This document shows positions 44,667-58,693 of a stretch of DNA of 64,000 nt, piece by piece. Position numbers and translations under genes: made by a program. Every line of letters starts with the position of its first letter. The first letter of the stretch is position 1. Below the pieces are notes generated by a model. It had not been told where the DNA came from. It saw only the letters and a list, made by a program, of their open reading frames with translations, and did not search any database. The DNA is taken from contig QBVY01000001.1 of the NCBI GenBank assembly GCA_003283765.1, positions 1-64,000 on the forward strand. The letters run 5' to 3'. The DNA is from SAR86 cluster bacterium AG-313-N18. Its GTDB lineage: Bacteria > Pseudomonadota > Gammaproteobacteria > Magnimaribacterales > D2472.

Positions 44667-45216
44667 GAATATATTCCATGGTTTTTAGGTCTATTATTGC
44701 AGATGGTTTTAAGGCGCCTCCATTATCATGAGCATACACTGCAACACCCGGATCATCGAAAGTTTCTTTTACCTCAGCAAGCAAACTAGGGGTAGGAAAG
44801 TTACTTATATTGGCTGATGTGGAAACCATTAAATTGTTAAACGAATTGAGTAGATTAATAATAGGTAAGTGATTACTCACTCTTAAACCAATACTATTAT
44901 CTGATGCTTTTATTGAAGATAAGATAGAATTATTTGCCTGCATGATAACTGTTACATGCCCTGGCCATATGGACTCTAAAAATTCAATTTCTGATGACTC
45001 AATTTGTTCTGAACAGCCTATAGCGAAAGAAATTGATGGTGCTAGCAAGATGAAGTTTTTGCTCTTAGGCCTTTGCTTTAAAAAAGCTATTTTCTCACAT
45101 GCTTTTATATTTGATGCGTCACAACCTAAACCCCATATCCCCTCTGTTGGATGGATTAAAATATTGCCTTCTTTTAGCCAATTTGATGCTTCAGCAGGAG
45201 ATGAAAATTCTTTCAA
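44659..45216 (-). CDS. tsaC: threonylcarbamoyl-AMP synthase TsaC
   Basis: Makes threonylcarbamoyl-AMP for the t6A37 modification of ANN-decoding tRNAs. The YrdC-fold motifs are HPTEGIWGLGCDASN, KQRPKSKNFILLAPS with the KxR motif, and MVSTSANISNFPT with the SxN motif. Length 185 is that of the short TsaC type without a Sua5 domain. The start codon is TTG (45216); no ATG nearby would keep the PTEGIWGLG strand. It is 6 bases after purE. Confidence 0.93.
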   Translation of the reverse strand: MKEFSSPAEASNWLKEGNILIHPTEGIWGLGCDASNIKACEKIAFLKQRPKSKNFILLAPSISFAIGCSEQIESSEIEFLESIWPGHVTVIMQANNSILSSIKASDNSIGLRVSNHLPIINLLNSFNNLMVSTSANISNFPTPSLLAEVKETFDDPGVAVYAHDNGGALKPSAIIDLKTMEYIRE

Positions 45217-45222
45217 ATTAAT

Positions 45223-45717
45223 CTACTGAATAGACTCATTGGCAGCAAGAACATCATCATGCATTTTAGATTTATACTCGGTCAGCATGTCAGAAATTTT
45301 TTCATCTGTTGTTCCTAACATTTGGACTGCACACAATGCAGCATTTATTGCTCCTGACTTACCTATTGCAAAAGTTGCAACCGGAACTCCCTTAGGCATC
45401 TGAACAGTGGCAAGCAATGAATCCATACCATCTAAATCACCTCCGCCAAGAGGGATGCCTAAGACAGGTTTTGTGGTTTGCGCAGCAATTGCTCCTGCAA
45501 GATGAGCTGCCATACCTGCAGCCGCTATGAATACTTTAGCACCATTTGCTTCTGATTCTTTTACTCGTTTGACCACTTCTTCAGGAGTTCTATGAGCAGA
45601 CAAAATAAACATGCGGTGAGGTATATTAAATTCGTTTAAGGTATCTGAGGCTGCTTGAACAACTGGTAAATCAGACTTAGATCCCATAAATATTGAAACT
45701 GAGATGTGATCAGACAT
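45223..45717 (-). CDS. purE: N5-carboxyaminoimidazole ribonucleotide mutase
   Basis: Purine-synthesis mutase converting N5-CAIR to CAIR. The 164-residue protein carries IFMGSKSDLPVVQAASDTL at the N-terminus, the SAHRTPEEV active-site run, FIAAAGMAAHLAGAIAAQT and GIPLGGGDLDGMDSLLATVQ. No purK follows here; its usual partner must lie elsewhere or be absent. It diverges from def across 63 bases. Confidence 0.97.
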   Translation of the reverse strand: MSDHISVSIFMGSKSDLPVVQAASDTLNEFNIPHRMFILSAHRTPEEVVKRVKESEANGAKVFIAAAGMAAHLAGAIAAQTTKPVLGIPLGGGDLDGMDSLLATVQMPKGVPVATFAIGKSGAINAALCAVQMLGTTDEKISDMLTEYKSKMHDDVLAANESIQ

Positions 45718-45780
45718 AAAATAGCTCCTTTTACTATAAATAAAGATGTTGATTATAAAGAATGAACATATAATGTGTAT

Positions 45781-46272
45781 ATGGCTATATTAAAAGTTTT
45801 AACATTTCCAGACCCCAGATTAAGGAAAGTAGCTGTGCCAGTTACTAAATTCGACAAAAGTTTAGAAATTATAACCTCTAACATGCTTGAAACCATGTAT
45901 GAAGAAGAAGGTATAGGACTTGCAGCAACTCAGGTTGATATCCATGAAAGAATTATTGTTATGGATCTTTCTGAAGAAAGAAATGACCCTAAAATATTTA
46001 TAAATCCTGAATTTAAAATTTTAAATGACAAAAGTCTACTTTCATTTACCGAGGGCTGCCTTTCTGTCCCTGGAATAAACGAAGAAATAACAAGACCAGA
46101 CAATATTTATCTAACTTGGCAAGATATTAAAGGTGATTGCCATGAGGCGGAGCCGTCTGGATTATTAACGGTTTGTATTCAGCATGAAATTGATCATTTA
46201 GAGGGAAAGCTAATGGTTGATTACTTATCCCCCCTAAAAAGAGATAGAATAAGGAAGAAGGCCTCTAAATAG
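45781..46272 (+). CDS. def: peptide deformylase
   Basis: Metalloenzyme removing the formyl group from nascent proteins. All three motifs are present: GIGLAATQVD (motif 1), EGCLSVP (motif 2, metal Cys) and HEIDHLEG (motif 3, two metal His and the catalytic Glu). I chose ATG at 45781 (MAILKVLTFPDPRL, 163 residues); a GTG at 45775 would add two residues. fmt follows after 38 bases, giving the common def-fmt pair. Confidence 0.96.
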   Translation: MAILKVLTFPDPRLRKVAVPVTKFDKSLEIITSNMLETMYEEEGIGLAATQVDIHERIIVMDLSEERNDPKIFINPEFKILNDKSLLSFTEGCLSVPGINEEITRPDNIYLTWQDIKGDCHEAEPSGLLTVCIQHEIDHLEGKLMVDYLSPLKRDRIRKKASK

Positions 46273-46310
46273 CAGAATTTAGAAGAATTTATCTGAACTT
46301 TAAAGAAAAT

Positions 46311-47231
46311 ATGAAAGTTTTATATGCTGGCTCCCCTGAATCATCTGCAAAAATACTAAATTCACTTATTAATGAGGGGTTGGACGTTGTAGGAGCAATT
46401 AGCCAGCCCGATAAAAGATCAAATAGAGGAAAGGGTAAAGAGGCCTCGCCAGTTTCCAAGGAAGCGTTAAGACTAGGAATTCCCACGTTTAAACCAATCT
46501 CACTAGACGGATCATTTAAAACGGAAATTGAGTCCTTAGATTTTGATTTTTTATTAGTTTCAGCTTATGGAAAAATATTGCCTGATTGGTTGCTTAAAAG
46601 TCCAACTATTTCACCAGTAAATATTCATTTCTCACTTTTGCCAAAATATAGAGGAGCTTCTCCAATCCAGACTGCAATATTAAATAATGATAAAAAAACA
46701 GGCATCTCAATCATGAAGATGATAAAAGGAATGGATGAAGGGCCGATATATTGTTTTCATGAGATTGAGATTTTGAACCAAGAAAACAAAAGAGACCTTG
46801 AAAACAAACTTACTTCTTTATGCATTAAAAATATTGCTAAAGATCTAAACGATATTTTTTACAAGAGCCTTGTCCCTGTTGAACAAAATAATTCTCAAGC
46901 AAGCTATTGCAAAAAGATAAATAAATTGTCAGGCAGAATAGAGTTTAGCAAAAAGAGTACCGCTGACATATTTCAGATGCATAAAGCATATGTTGGGTGG
47001 CCAGGACTTTATTTTGAAAAAAATAATCTGTTGATTAAAATCCATGAATTAGAAGAATATAAGGGCAACAATCAAGGCCTTGCGGCTCAAAGTTTTAAAT
47101 TTATATCTGATGGATTGCTTGTAAAAACAAAAGATTCAGAGATAGTTATCACTCACTTACAATTTCCAGGAAAACGCATTATCCCCGCTGCAGATGCAGC
47201 AAATTCATATGCTAAGTTTTTTGAAGAATAA
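46311..47231 (+). CDS. fmt: methionyl-tRNA formyltransferase
   Basis: Formylates initiator Met-tRNA. The N-terminal formyltransferase fold has YAGSPESSAKILNSL, VSAYGKILPDWLL, and the signature HFSLLPKYRGASPIQTAIL with the catalytic Asn/His region. The C-terminal OB-like domain follows (KIHELEEYKG onward). Length 306. In Pseudomonas rsmB (16S m5C methyltransferase) lies between fmt and trkA; here it is missing, and only 52 bases separate fmt from trkA. Confidence 0.96.
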   Translation: MKVLYAGSPESSAKILNSLINEGLDVVGAISQPDKRSNRGKGKEASPVSKEALRLGIPTFKPISLDGSFKTEIESLDFDFLLVSAYGKILPDWLLKSPTISPVNIHFSLLPKYRGASPIQTAILNNDKKTGISIMKMIKGMDEGPIYCFHEIEILNQENKRDLENKLTSLCIKNIAKDLNDIFYKSLVPVEQNNSQASYCKKINKLSGRIEFSKKSTADIFQMHKAYVGWPGLYFEKNNLLIKIHELEEYKGNNQGLAAQSFKFISDGLLVKTKDSEIVITHLQFPGKRIIPAADAANSYAKFFEE

Positions 47232-47283
47232 TTTAACTTCTGCAATTCTTCCAATTCACTAAAAAGAGGTTTAATTTATAACA

Positions 47284-48642
47284 ATGAAAATTTTAATACT
47301 GGGCGCTGGACGGGTTGGAAGCAGTCTTGCATCCACACTTTCCAAGCAAGACTATGAAGTTAGCATAGTCGACTTAAACAAAGATAAGCTATTGAGGCTA
47401 CAAGAAGATTATGATTTAGCTACAGAAATTGGTCATGCCTCCCATCCAGATACCCTTCTAAGAGCTGGAGCAGATCAAAATACTATTTTGTTAGCCGTAA
47501 CTAATAGTGATGAATGTAATATTACTTCCTGCCAAATAGCAAAATCTAAATTTAATGTTAAAAAAACAATTTGTAGGCTTTCTGATGCTTCTTATCTTGA
47601 ATCTTTGGAAGCATTTGGGGAAAAAAATATTGATATTGCCATTGGGCCAGAAAATGAAGTTACAGAACATCTTGTTGATTTAATCAAGCATCCAGGCGCA
47701 GAGCAAATTGAGTCATTTGCAAATGGTTCGCTTAAAGTTGTTTCAGTTAAAGCTAGAAAAGACGGGATGTTGGTTAATAGAGAGCTTAAAAGCATAAAAA
47801 GTGATATGCCAGACACAGAAACATATGTTCCTGCAATATATAGAAAAGGGAAGCCCTTAATACCAGAAGGGAAAACAATCATAAAAGAAAATGATGAGGT
47901 GTACTTTTTAGCGGCAGAAAACGATATTGATGGGGTTGTGCAGGAAATGAGGCTGCAAGACACCTCTTCCTCAAGAATAATGATAATAGGCGGGGGGAAA
48001 ATAGGCTTTGCTTTGGCAAAAACACTTGAAGAAGACTATAAGATTAAGATTATAGACCCTGACAAAGATAGGTGTGAACTCCTTTCAAGAGAATTAAATA
48101 GAACAATTGTACTAAAAGGTGCTGGATCTGATGAAGAACTCCTTAAAAGTGAAAATATTGAGAATATAGATGTCTTTTGTGCTTTAACCAACGATGATGA
48201 AACAAATATCATGTCAGCCTTTCTTGCTAAAAAACTTGGTGCCAAAAAAACTATTATTATTGTAAATAATTACACCTACATAAATATACTTCCCAAAAAT
48301 TTTGTTGACATAGCGTTGTCACCTCAAAGGCTAACTGTCTCTATGGTCTTGCAACATCTAGCAAAAGGTGATGTTCCTCAAGAGGTTATATTTAAAATGC
48401 AGAGTGGGGCTGAGGCGATTGAGGGAATAATTCATAAAAATAAATTTACTGAAGATTTTTTTGACAAGCCTATTTCTGAGCTTCCTCTTCCCGAAAATTG
48501 TGTGATTGCGGCGGTAATGCGAGGAGATGAAATTTTTATGTATTCAAAAGATTTACTTCTCAAGCCAAACGATAGAATCATAGTTTTTATTCTTGGGAAA
48601 ACAGATAAAGAAAAAATAGAGAATCTTTTTCTAGAAGACTAA
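47284..48642 (+). CDS. trkA: Trk potassium uptake NAD-binding protein TrkA
   Basis: Cytoplasmic regulatory subunit of the K+ transporter. It has two tandem RCK halves, each with a Rossmann motif: ILGAGRVGSSLASTL at residue 4 and IIGGGKIGFALAKTL near 230. Each is followed by a TrkA_C segment. Length 452 is standard. Its stop overlaps the trkH start by one base (TAATG), so channel and regulator are translationally coupled. Confidence 0.96.
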   Translation: MKILILGAGRVGSSLASTLSKQDYEVSIVDLNKDKLLRLQEDYDLATEIGHASHPDTLLRAGADQNTILLAVTNSDECNITSCQIAKSKFNVKKTICRLSDASYLESLEAFGEKNIDIAIGPENEVTEHLVDLIKHPGAEQIESFANGSLKVVSVKARKDGMLVNRELKSIKSDMPDTETYVPAIYRKGKPLIPEGKTIIKENDEVYFLAAENDIDGVVQEMRLQDTSSSRIMIIGGGKIGFALAKTLEEDYKIKIIDPDKDRCELLSRELNRTIVLKGAGSDEELLKSENIENIDVFCALTNDDETNIMSAFLAKKLGAKKTIIIVNNYTYINILPKNFVDIALSPQRLTVSMVLQHLAKGDVPQEVIFKMQSGAEAIEGIIHKNKFTEDFFDKPISELPLPENCVIAAVMRGDEIFMYSKDLLLKPNDRIIVFILGKTDKEKIENLFLED

Positions 48643-50084
48643 TGAATTACAAATCCATTTTTAACTTGTTGGGCATTCTGCTTGGTATATTTAGTCTATC
48701 TTTTGTGCCGCCTATGCTTCTTGCTTTTATGTATGAAGAATCTAGCATAAAGATATTTTTATACTCTTTTACAATTTTCTCTATTTTAGGTGGATCTATT
48801 TGGGCTGCTACCCGTCAGCAAAATTTACCACTGAATATTTCTGATGGCTTTATTATCACCACTTTATTTTGGGTTGTTCTTGCTTGTGTAGGATCTATTC
48901 CATTTTACTTTTTTGGGCTTAGTTTCAGTGATGCCATTTTTGAGTCAGTCTCAGGAATTACAACAACTGGTGCTACTACTATTGTCGGCTTAGATGATCT
49001 ACCAAAATCAATTCTTTTATATCGACAGCTTCTTCAGTGGATAGGTGGAATGGGCTTAATAGTTTTAGCTGTTGCGGTAATGCCAGCCCTAGGAATTGGA
49101 GGAGGTCAACTTTATAAAATGGAGCTCCCGGGAAGTCATGGCAATCAAAAGCTGACTCCTAAAATAACGGATAGTGCAAAAGCCCTTTGGAAAATATATG
49201 TTGGCCTCACATTTTTTTGCGCAACGCTCTATCTGATTTCTGGGATGACTTTATTTGATTCCATTGCTCACAGTTTAAGTACTGTTGCTGGAGGAGGGTT
49301 TTCAACTCACGACGAAAGCATTGGTTTTTTTAATAGCGCATGGGTTGAAACTGTTTGTATTATTTTTATGTTGCTTTCTGCCGCCTCATTTGCAGTTCAT
49401 TACGCAGCAATATTTGGAGGTAAGCCACTCAAATATTTTTATGATTCAGAGTTTAAATTTTTCTTATCAGTTGTAATATTAATAATTGTAATATCATTAG
49501 TTGTTCATATTTTAAGTAACTCATTTGAGGATGTTTTTTCTCTCATTAGCTCAACTATTTTTCATACCGTTTCCATAGTTACAACGTCAGGTTTTACTAC
49601 AGAAAATTTCTCACTATGGCCTGGTTTTTTACCATATCTTTTATTGGTTGGAGCATTCATGGGGGCATGCTCTCAGTCGGTTGGGGGAGGTATTAAGGCT
49701 TGGCGAGTACTCATCATGATTAACCAGGCCTATAAAGAAATATTAAAAACGATTCATCCAAATGCTGTCCTGACATCAAAGATAGGCACCAAGGTAATTG
49801 ATGCAAAAATTGCAGAAAAGGTTTGGGGTTTTTTTTCTATATATGTATTTATATTTATGTTTCTTCTAATGGCAATGCTTGGAACAGGGCTAAGTTTTGA
49901 AACTGCATTTTCTGCTGTAGGCGCTTGCTTAAATAATTTAGGACCTGGCTTGGGTGATGTAGCTAACAACTATACAAATGTAAATGAGTCTGGAAAATTT
50001 ATTTTATGTTTTGCAATGATTCTAGGGAGGCTAGAAATTTTTACGCTTCTTGTATTGTTTACGCCTGCTTTTTGGCGCCGTTAA
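48642..50084 (+). CDS. trkH: Trk potassium uptake transmembrane protein TrkH
   Basis: Integral membrane K+ channel subunit of 480 residues built from four pore repeats. Selectivity-filter segments are SGITTTGATTI, STVAGGGFSTHD, VTTSGFTTENF and GACLNNLGPGLGD. LLQWIGGMGLIVLAVAVMPA is a family hallmark. It is coupled to trkA. Its TAA stop shares the palindrome TTAA (50081-50084) with the convergent acyltransferase gene. Confidence 0.96.
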   Translation: MNYKSIFNLLGILLGIFSLSFVPPMLLAFMYEESSIKIFLYSFTIFSILGGSIWAATRQQNLPLNISDGFIITTLFWVVLACVGSIPFYFFGLSFSDAIFESVSGITTTGATTIVGLDDLPKSILLYRQLLQWIGGMGLIVLAVAVMPALGIGGGQLYKMELPGSHGNQKLTPKITDSAKALWKIYVGLTFFCATLYLISGMTLFDSIAHSLSTVAGGGFSTHDESIGFFNSAWVETVCIIFMLLSAASFAVHYAAIFGGKPLKYFYDSEFKFFLSVVILIIVISLVVHILSNSFEDVFSLISSTIFHTVSIVTTSGFTTENFSLWPGFLPYLLLVGAFMGACSQSVGGGIKAWRVLIMINQAYKEILKTIHPNAVLTSKIGTKVIDAKIAEKVWGFFSIYVFIFMFLLMAMLGTGLSFETAFSAVGACLNNLGPGLGDVANNYTNVNESGKFILCFAMILGRLEIFTLLVLFTPAFWRR

Positions 50085-50944
50085 GTTTTGTAAACATCTC
50101 TCGGCTCCTTAGAGAGCTTTCTAAATTTTTTATATTCCCATGAGTATTCTGTTGGAGATTTTAGAATCGCATTCTCCATTTCTTTATTCATAACATCGAC
50201 TCCATTATTTGTGTAGATGTCGGCTCTTGGCTTTTTAAAATTTATAATATGGCCAATATCTTTCTCATAGGAGAGATATGACATTATGATTTGCTTGTTA
50301 GATTTTTTTGCAAGCTTGGGAGCAAGTGAAAAGGAGTAACACTCGTGGCCAAAAAATGTTGAGTAAACTCCAAGCCCATTAGCTGGTACTTGGTCAGATG
50401 CCATACAGGTCATTTGGTTATTTTCTAAAGAGGTAAGAATGGTTTTTACTCCCCCTATTCCCGTTTCAACCATTTTGCAATTTCCTTCCTGTCTAATTTT
50501 TTTAACAAAATTATCAATCGGCTTTAATTTAATTTTTTTATAAAGTGAGGTGTGTGCTCTTTGTGAACTAATCCATCTCAGCAAAAAATCTATGCTTCTG
50601 TTGTGAAGAGAAAAAATTATTAGCCCACTCCCCTGTTCGGGATTATTAAACAAAAATCTATTATTAATTTTCTTTGTTTCCTGAACTATTTTTTTGCTGG
50701 AGCGAGACCAAGTGTATAAAGTTTCATAAAAACTTTTTAAGGTTTCTTTATAGCTTTCTTTGGCGAGCAAATCTAATTCATGCTCGGCAAGATCTGAAAA
50801 AGCTATAGATAAATTTTTCTTGGTAACTCTAAATGAAGGCAAAAACCTTAAAACAAATAAAGGTATGCCAATAAATAAGGCATCTAACATAAGAAAGGCA
50901 AACTTCAGAGGAAAAATTGTAAATATATAAAAAATTATCTTCAT
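50081..50944 (-). CDS. lysophospholipid/lipid A acyltransferase family protein (LpxL/HtrB-like)
   Basis: Inner-membrane acyltransferase of 287 residues with an N-terminal hydrophobic segment. The catalytic HX4D is His114-Asp119 (FSLHNRSIDFLLRW). Further family marks are CMASDQVPANGLGVYSTFFG and SLAPKLAKKSNKQIIMSY. It probably adds a secondary acyl chain to lipid A; the exact chain and position cannot be read. An equivalent gene (PA0011) lies near the glycyl-tRNA synthetase genes in Pseudomonas, which matches its place next to glyRS here. Confidence 0.87.
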   Translation of the reverse strand: MKIIFYIFTIFPLKFAFLMLDALFIGIPLFVLRFLPSFRVTKKNLSIAFSDLAEHELDLLAKESYKETLKSFYETLYTWSRSSKKIVQETKKINNRFLFNNPEQGSGLIIFSLHNRSIDFLLRWISSQRAHTSLYKKIKLKPIDNFVKKIRQEGNCKMVETGIGGVKTILTSLENNQMTCMASDQVPANGLGVYSTFFGHECYSFSLAPKLAKKSNKQIIMSYLSYEKDIGHIINFKKPRADIYTNNGVDVMNKEMENAILKSPTEYSWEYKKFRKLSKEPRDVYKT

Positions 50945-51083
50945 ATAAAGTTTTTTTTAATTATCTTTATTTAATTTACTATTTTATAGACTTATCTATA
51001 AAGAGTTGAGAAAAATCTATATAGATATGATTAAAATAACTGCATAATATAATTTTCTTGAACATGAAATATAAAGGTTTATC

Positions 51084-52445
51084 TTGACAGCAAAAACAAT
51101 GGAAGAACTAGTGGCCCTATGCAAAAGAAGGGGGTTTATATTTCAATCAAACGAAATTTATGGTGGTTTACAAGGTTTATATGACTACGGGCCATTGGGT
51201 GTTGAGCTCAAAAACAACTTGAAACAGTCATGGTGGAGAGAAATGGTTTTTGACAGAGATGATGTGGAAGGTTTAGATGCCTCGATACTAACAAAGCCAA
51301 ATGTCCTTAAATTTTCAGGCCATGAGGATACTTTCACTGACCCGCTCGTAGATTGTAAAGATTGCAAATCTAGGTGGCGCGCTGATCAACTAAAGACCGA
51401 CAAATGCCCCGCGTGTGGCTCAATTAACCTCACTGATCCGAGGCCATTTAATCTCATGTTTAAAACATCTGTAGGGCCAGTAGAAGATAAAGATTCTTTT
51501 GCTTATCTAAGACCTGAAACAGCACAGCATATTTTTACAAACTTTAAAAACGTTATAGATTCAACATCTAAACAACTTCCATTTGGAATTGCACAAATAG
51601 GTAAAGCTTTTAGAAATGAGATTACTCCAAGAAATTTTGTATTCAGAGTGAGGGAGTTTGAGCAGATGGAACTTGAGTTTTTTGTTGTTCCTGGGACAGA
51701 TGAACAATGGCATGAGTCTTGGGTAGAATCAAGATTAAGTTGGTGGGATGCCCAAGGGGTAAGCAAAAATAATCTTGAACTTTATCATGTCCCTGAGGAT
51801 GAGCTTGCCCATTATTCGAAAGCCACAGTCGATATTATGTATAAATTTCCACACGGATTAGAAGAGTTAGAAGGCATTGCTAATCGAACAGACTTTGATT
51901 TGGGATCACACAGTAAGAATCAGACTGAATTAGATATCCAGTCAAATGTTTTAGAAAACAATGAGTCCAATGCAAGACTGGCAACACAAGACCAAGAAAC
52001 AAAAAAATGGACTGTTCCATATGTAATTGAGCCCTCAGCTGGTGTTGATAGGGGTATTCTTGCGGTGCTCAATGAAGCATATAAGGTTGAAGAGCTAGAT
52101 GATGGTAAAACTAGAACAGTTTTAAATCTCAAGCCTCACCTAGCACCTATCAAGGCTGCAGTTATACCGCTTAAAAAAAATCATCAAGGTTTAGTTGATA
52201 TTGCATCAAACATTAAAAAAGATTTACAAAAACTTAGGCTTGGACGAGTATTGCTAGAAAATTCTGGAAATATTGGAAAAAGTTATAGGCGTCATGACGA
52301 AATAGGTACGCCATTATGTATTACAGTTGATTTTGATACCCTTGAGAACGACTCAGTAACAATTCGAGATAGAGATACTATGCAGCAAACTCGAATTGAA
52401 ATTTCTCAACTATCAAAATATTTGGAGGGCTTGATTTTAAAGTAG
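51084..52445 (+). CDS. glyS: glycyl-tRNA synthetase, single-chain alpha2 type
   Basis: Class II synthetase that charges tRNA-Gly. It belongs to the homodimeric type of Archaea, eukaryotes and some bacteria. The start is [20 protein letters not shown] then [16 protein letters not shown] zinc-ribbon insertion (CKDCKSRW...DKCPACG, about residues 91-112) and motif 2 ([20 protein letters not shown]) follow. An anticodon-binding domain ([15 protein letters not shown] onward) ends the protein. Start is TTG at 51084 with AAGG 7 bases before; an ATG at 51099 is the alternative. Most Gammaproteobacteria instead have the two-gene glyQ-glyS enzyme at this locus. Length 453. Confidence 0.94.
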   Translation: MTAKTMEELVALCKRRGFIFQSNEIYGGLQGLYDYGPLGVELKNNLKQSWWREMVFDRDDVEGLDASILTKPNVLKFSGHEDTFTDPLVDCKDCKSRWRADQLKTDKCPACGSINLTDPRPFNLMFKTSVGPVEDKDSFAYLRPETAQHIFTNFKNVIDSTSKQLPFGIAQIGKAFRNEITPRNFVFRVREFEQMELEFFVVPGTDEQWHESWVESRLSWWDAQGVSKNNLELYHVPEDELAHYSKATVDIMYKFPHGLEELEGIANRTDFDLGSHSKNQTELDIQSNVLENNESNARLATQDQETKKWTVPYVIEPSAGVDRGILAVLNEAYKVEELDDGKTRTVLNLKPHLAPIKAAVIPLKKNHQGLVDIASNIKKDLQKLRLGRVLLENSGNIGKSYRRHDEIGTPLCITVDFDTLENDSVTIRDRDTMQQTRIEISQLSKYLEGLILK

Positions 52446-52496
52446 ACAAAAGTCACTATTTAATAAGTATAAATAATTAATATTGTTATATTTTAT

Positions 52497-56177
<3,681 letters not shown>

Positions 56178-56181
56178 TAAC

Positions 56182-57279
56182 CTAAATAAGGAGAGGCATT
56201 ACAACATATTTAGGGCTATCGCTTCCTGGGGGTGTAAGTAGGCAACTTTTATCAGACCCAAAGAAATTAATGTGACATGTATCCGTTTGCATGTGTGACA
56301 TTATTTCTTGCAGGTAAGTAACGTTAAATGCAATATCTAGTTCTTCTCCATTATATAAAGTTGGAAAAAATTCTTCTGCCTCTTCTTGCTCTGGATTATT
56401 TGCTGAAATTCTAACACCGTCACTAGAAGTAATTAATCGAATGCCTTTATATTTTTCGCTCGATAAAACAGAAACTCTGCTCAATGTCTCTGAAAAATCT
56501 TTTACGTTAATTTCTAAAACTGAGCTCTCGCCCGAAGGAATAACTTGTTGATAATCTGGAAATTTACCATCTATTAATTTGCTTTTAAAAATGATATTTC
56601 CAACCGCAAGTTCCAAAGAGGCTTTATTGATTTTTAATTCCGCGTCTCCATCTTCATCAGATAAGAATTTTGCCATTTCATTGATTGATTTTCTTGGAAT
56701 GATGCCTGAGAAAGCGTTGTCAGATTGTGTGGCAAGATTTGCAACTGCTAGCCTATGCGCATCTGTTGTAACAGCTGTTATTTCTCCACCACTAATTGAT
56801 AGATACAAACCATTTAAATAATGCCTCCAGTCTTGGTTGCCCATGGCAAAAGATGTATTTTTTATTAGCTCTCTTAAGTCTTTTGCTGGGATAACAAGAG
56901 GAGTATCTCCAGAGTCTATATCAAAAACAGGAAAGTCTGCGCTGGGAAGAGTTGATAGTGAGTACTTACCATTGGTTGTTTTAATATTTAATTTATCGCC
57001 ATTTAAAGATAATTTAATCTCTTCTCCATCAGGAATTAATCTGCAGAGCTCATTTAATTTTTTTGCTGAGGTTGTAGTCTTACCAGAAGATTCTAAGTTT
57101 GCTAATGGGCCGCTTGTGGTCACCTCAGATTCAAGATCTGTTGCTGTTAATTTAAACGTTTTTTCATCTACCTCAAATAGAACATTAGCAAGTATTGGAA
57201 GTGTTTGTCTTTTTTCTACGACGCCCAAAGTAGTGTTAAGAGCTGAAACAATATCCTCTTTTTTAACAGTGATTTCCAT
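56182..57279 (-). CDS. dnaN: DNA polymerase III beta sliding clamp
   Basis: Processivity clamp of replication. Three similar domains make up 365 residues. Recognisable are LPILANVLFEV, FKLTATDLESEVTTSGPL, GNQDWRHYLNGLYLSISGGE with VTTDAHRLAVAN, and the C-terminal partner-binding end SPKYVVMPLLI. It follows dnaA with no spacer (dnaA stop at 57280). Confidence 0.97.
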   Translation of the reverse strand: MEITVKKEDIVSALNTTLGVVEKRQTLPILANVLFEVDEKTFKLTATDLESEVTTSGPLANLESSGKTTTSAKKLNELCRLIPDGEEIKLSLNGDKLNIKTTNGKYSLSTLPSADFPVFDIDSGDTPLVIPAKDLRELIKNTSFAMGNQDWRHYLNGLYLSISGGEITAVTTDAHRLAVANLATQSDNAFSGIIPRKSINEMAKFLSDEDGDAELKINKASLELAVGNIIFKSKLIDGKFPDYQQVIPSGESSVLEINVKDFSETLSRVSVLSSEKYKGIRLITSSDGVRISANNPEQEEAEEFFPTLYNGEELDIAFNVTYLQEIMSHMQTDTCHINFFGSDKSCLLTPPGSDSPKYVVMPLLI

Positions 57280-58569
57280 TTAGTTTGTTAACGTCCTATT
57301 TAGGTTTCTGTAGTCCTCTTCAAGAGAAGGAATTTCTTTTCTTAGCTCTTTGATTTTGCTACAAGCATGGAGCACAGTTGTATGGTCTCTTCCGTTAAAA
57401 GCTTCTCCAATTTCAGGGAGACTGTGGTTGGTTAATTCTTTTGTTAATGCCATAGCTAATTGTCTTGGTCTGGTGATAGATCGGCTTCTTCGTTTTGATA
57501 AAAGGTCGGATAGCTTGATGTTGTAATATTCTGCTACTGTCTTTTGGATATTATCTATGCTTACCATTTTTGCAGAAATAACAAATAAATCTTTTAATGC
57601 CTCTTTAACAAATGGTATGTCTATCTCCTGATCAGCAAACCTAGAGTTAGCAACCACCCTTTTTAAGGCTCCCTCTAACTCTCTAATGTTTGATCTAATC
57701 CTTTGAGCTATATAAATTGCGCAGTCATTTGGCAGGGTAACTCCCATAGAATTAGCCTTACTTAATAAGACCGCAGCACGCGTTTCAAGCTCTGGAGGCT
57801 CTATAATAACAGGCAAACCCCAGCCAAGCCTTGATTTTAAGCGCTCTTCAAGCCCGTCTATCTCCTTGGGATATTTATCACATGTAAGTATCATTTGGTG
57901 ATTGCGGTCTAAAAGTGCGTTAAATGTATGAAAAAACTCCTCTTGTGATTGCTCTTTACCTGCAAAAAACTGGATATCATCAATTAAAAGTGCGTCTGCA
58001 TTCCGGTAAAACTCCTTAAACTCGCTCATAGCGCCCAATTGGAGGGCTTTTACCATATCTGCAACAAATTTCTCAGAATGAACATAAACTATCCTTTTGG
58101 AGGTGTCTGAATTCAGTATTTCATTGCCCACAGCATGCATTAAGTGGGTTTTTCCAAGCCCTACGCCGCCATAAATGAATAATGGGTTGTAATCTCCTTT
58201 GGGGTTTGCTGCAACCTGTTTTGCAGCTGCTAGTGCCATATGATTGGATTTTCCCTCTACAAACGTATTAAACGTGAAATTTTGAACAAGGCCAGGGGTA
58301 TTTTCTTCTGTAACATTAAGTTTCTCAACAAATGTTGATTTATCAAGGGTTTTAAATTTTACATTTAATGACTCATCAGACTTATTAACTAAGTTTTCTA
58401 TAATCTGGCCTAAGTTTTCTTTGACATATGTAAGAACGAAGTCATTGGGGGCGCTTATCTCTAAATCATTTTTGTTGATATCAGCTCGCAAGGGTTTAAT
58501 CCAGGTGTTAAACTCTTCTTGTGACAGTTTAGCTTCAAGTTTTTCAGTGCATTCAGACCAAAATTTCAA
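57280..58569 (-). CDS. dnaA: chromosomal replication initiator protein DnaA
   Basis: AAA+ initiator that melts oriC. Domain I covers about residues 1-85 ([13 protein letters not shown]). Domain III has Walker [21 protein letters not shown] and Walker [21 protein letters not shown]. Domain IV ends with the DNA-binding signature [17 protein letters not shown]. Length 429. The start codon is TTG (58569) with a perfect GGAGGT Shine-Dalgarno (minus strand of 58578-58583) 8 bases before it. A consensus DnaA box lies 77 bases upstream, consistent with autoregulation. Confidence 0.98.
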   Translation of the reverse strand: MKFWSECTEKLEAKLSQEEFNTWIKPLRADINKNDLEISAPNDFVLTYVKENLGQIIENLVNKSDESLNVKFKTLDKSTFVEKLNVTEENTPGLVQNFTFNTFVEGKSNHMALAAAKQVAANPKGDYNPLFIYGGVGLGKTHLMHAVGNEILNSDTSKRIVYVHSEKFVADMVKALQLGAMSEFKEFYRNADALLIDDIQFFAGKEQSQEEFFHTFNALLDRNHQMILTCDKYPKEIDGLEERLKSRLGWGLPVIIEPPELETRAAVLLSKANSMGVTLPNDCAIYIAQRIRSNIRELEGALKRVVANSRFADQEIDIPFVKEALKDLFVISAKMVSIDNIQKTVAEYYNIKLSDLLSKRRSRSITRPRQLAMALTKELTNHSLPEIGEAFNGRDHTTVLHACSKIKELRKEIPSLEEDYRNLNRTLTN

Positions 58570-58645
58570 TTTATTAGACCTCCGGTAGAAAAGTTAGTCT
58601 AACAAAAACTAACAAGATATCTACAGCATAAGCATATGTATTTTC

Positions 58646-58654
58646 TGTGGATAA
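58646..58654 (-). promoter_or_regulatory. consensus DnaA box
   Basis: TGTGGATAA is the reverse complement of TTATCCACA, the perfect DnaA-binding 9-mer. It lies upstream of dnaA in the region where its promoter must be. Confidence 0.8.
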
Positions 58655-58693
58655 CTTGTTGGTATCTAATGTGTTTGTTTTTGAGCTTTTTTT

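Noticed and set aside
47592-47963. 123-codon minus-strand frame opposite trkA
   Set aside because: Ser/Ile-rich complement of trkA with no motif; TrkA is intact on the other strand.
56837-57283. 148-codon plus-strand frame opposite dnaN
   Set aside because: Long by chance from purine-rich dnaN codons; dnaN is certain and the antisense protein is Ser/Val-rich without features.
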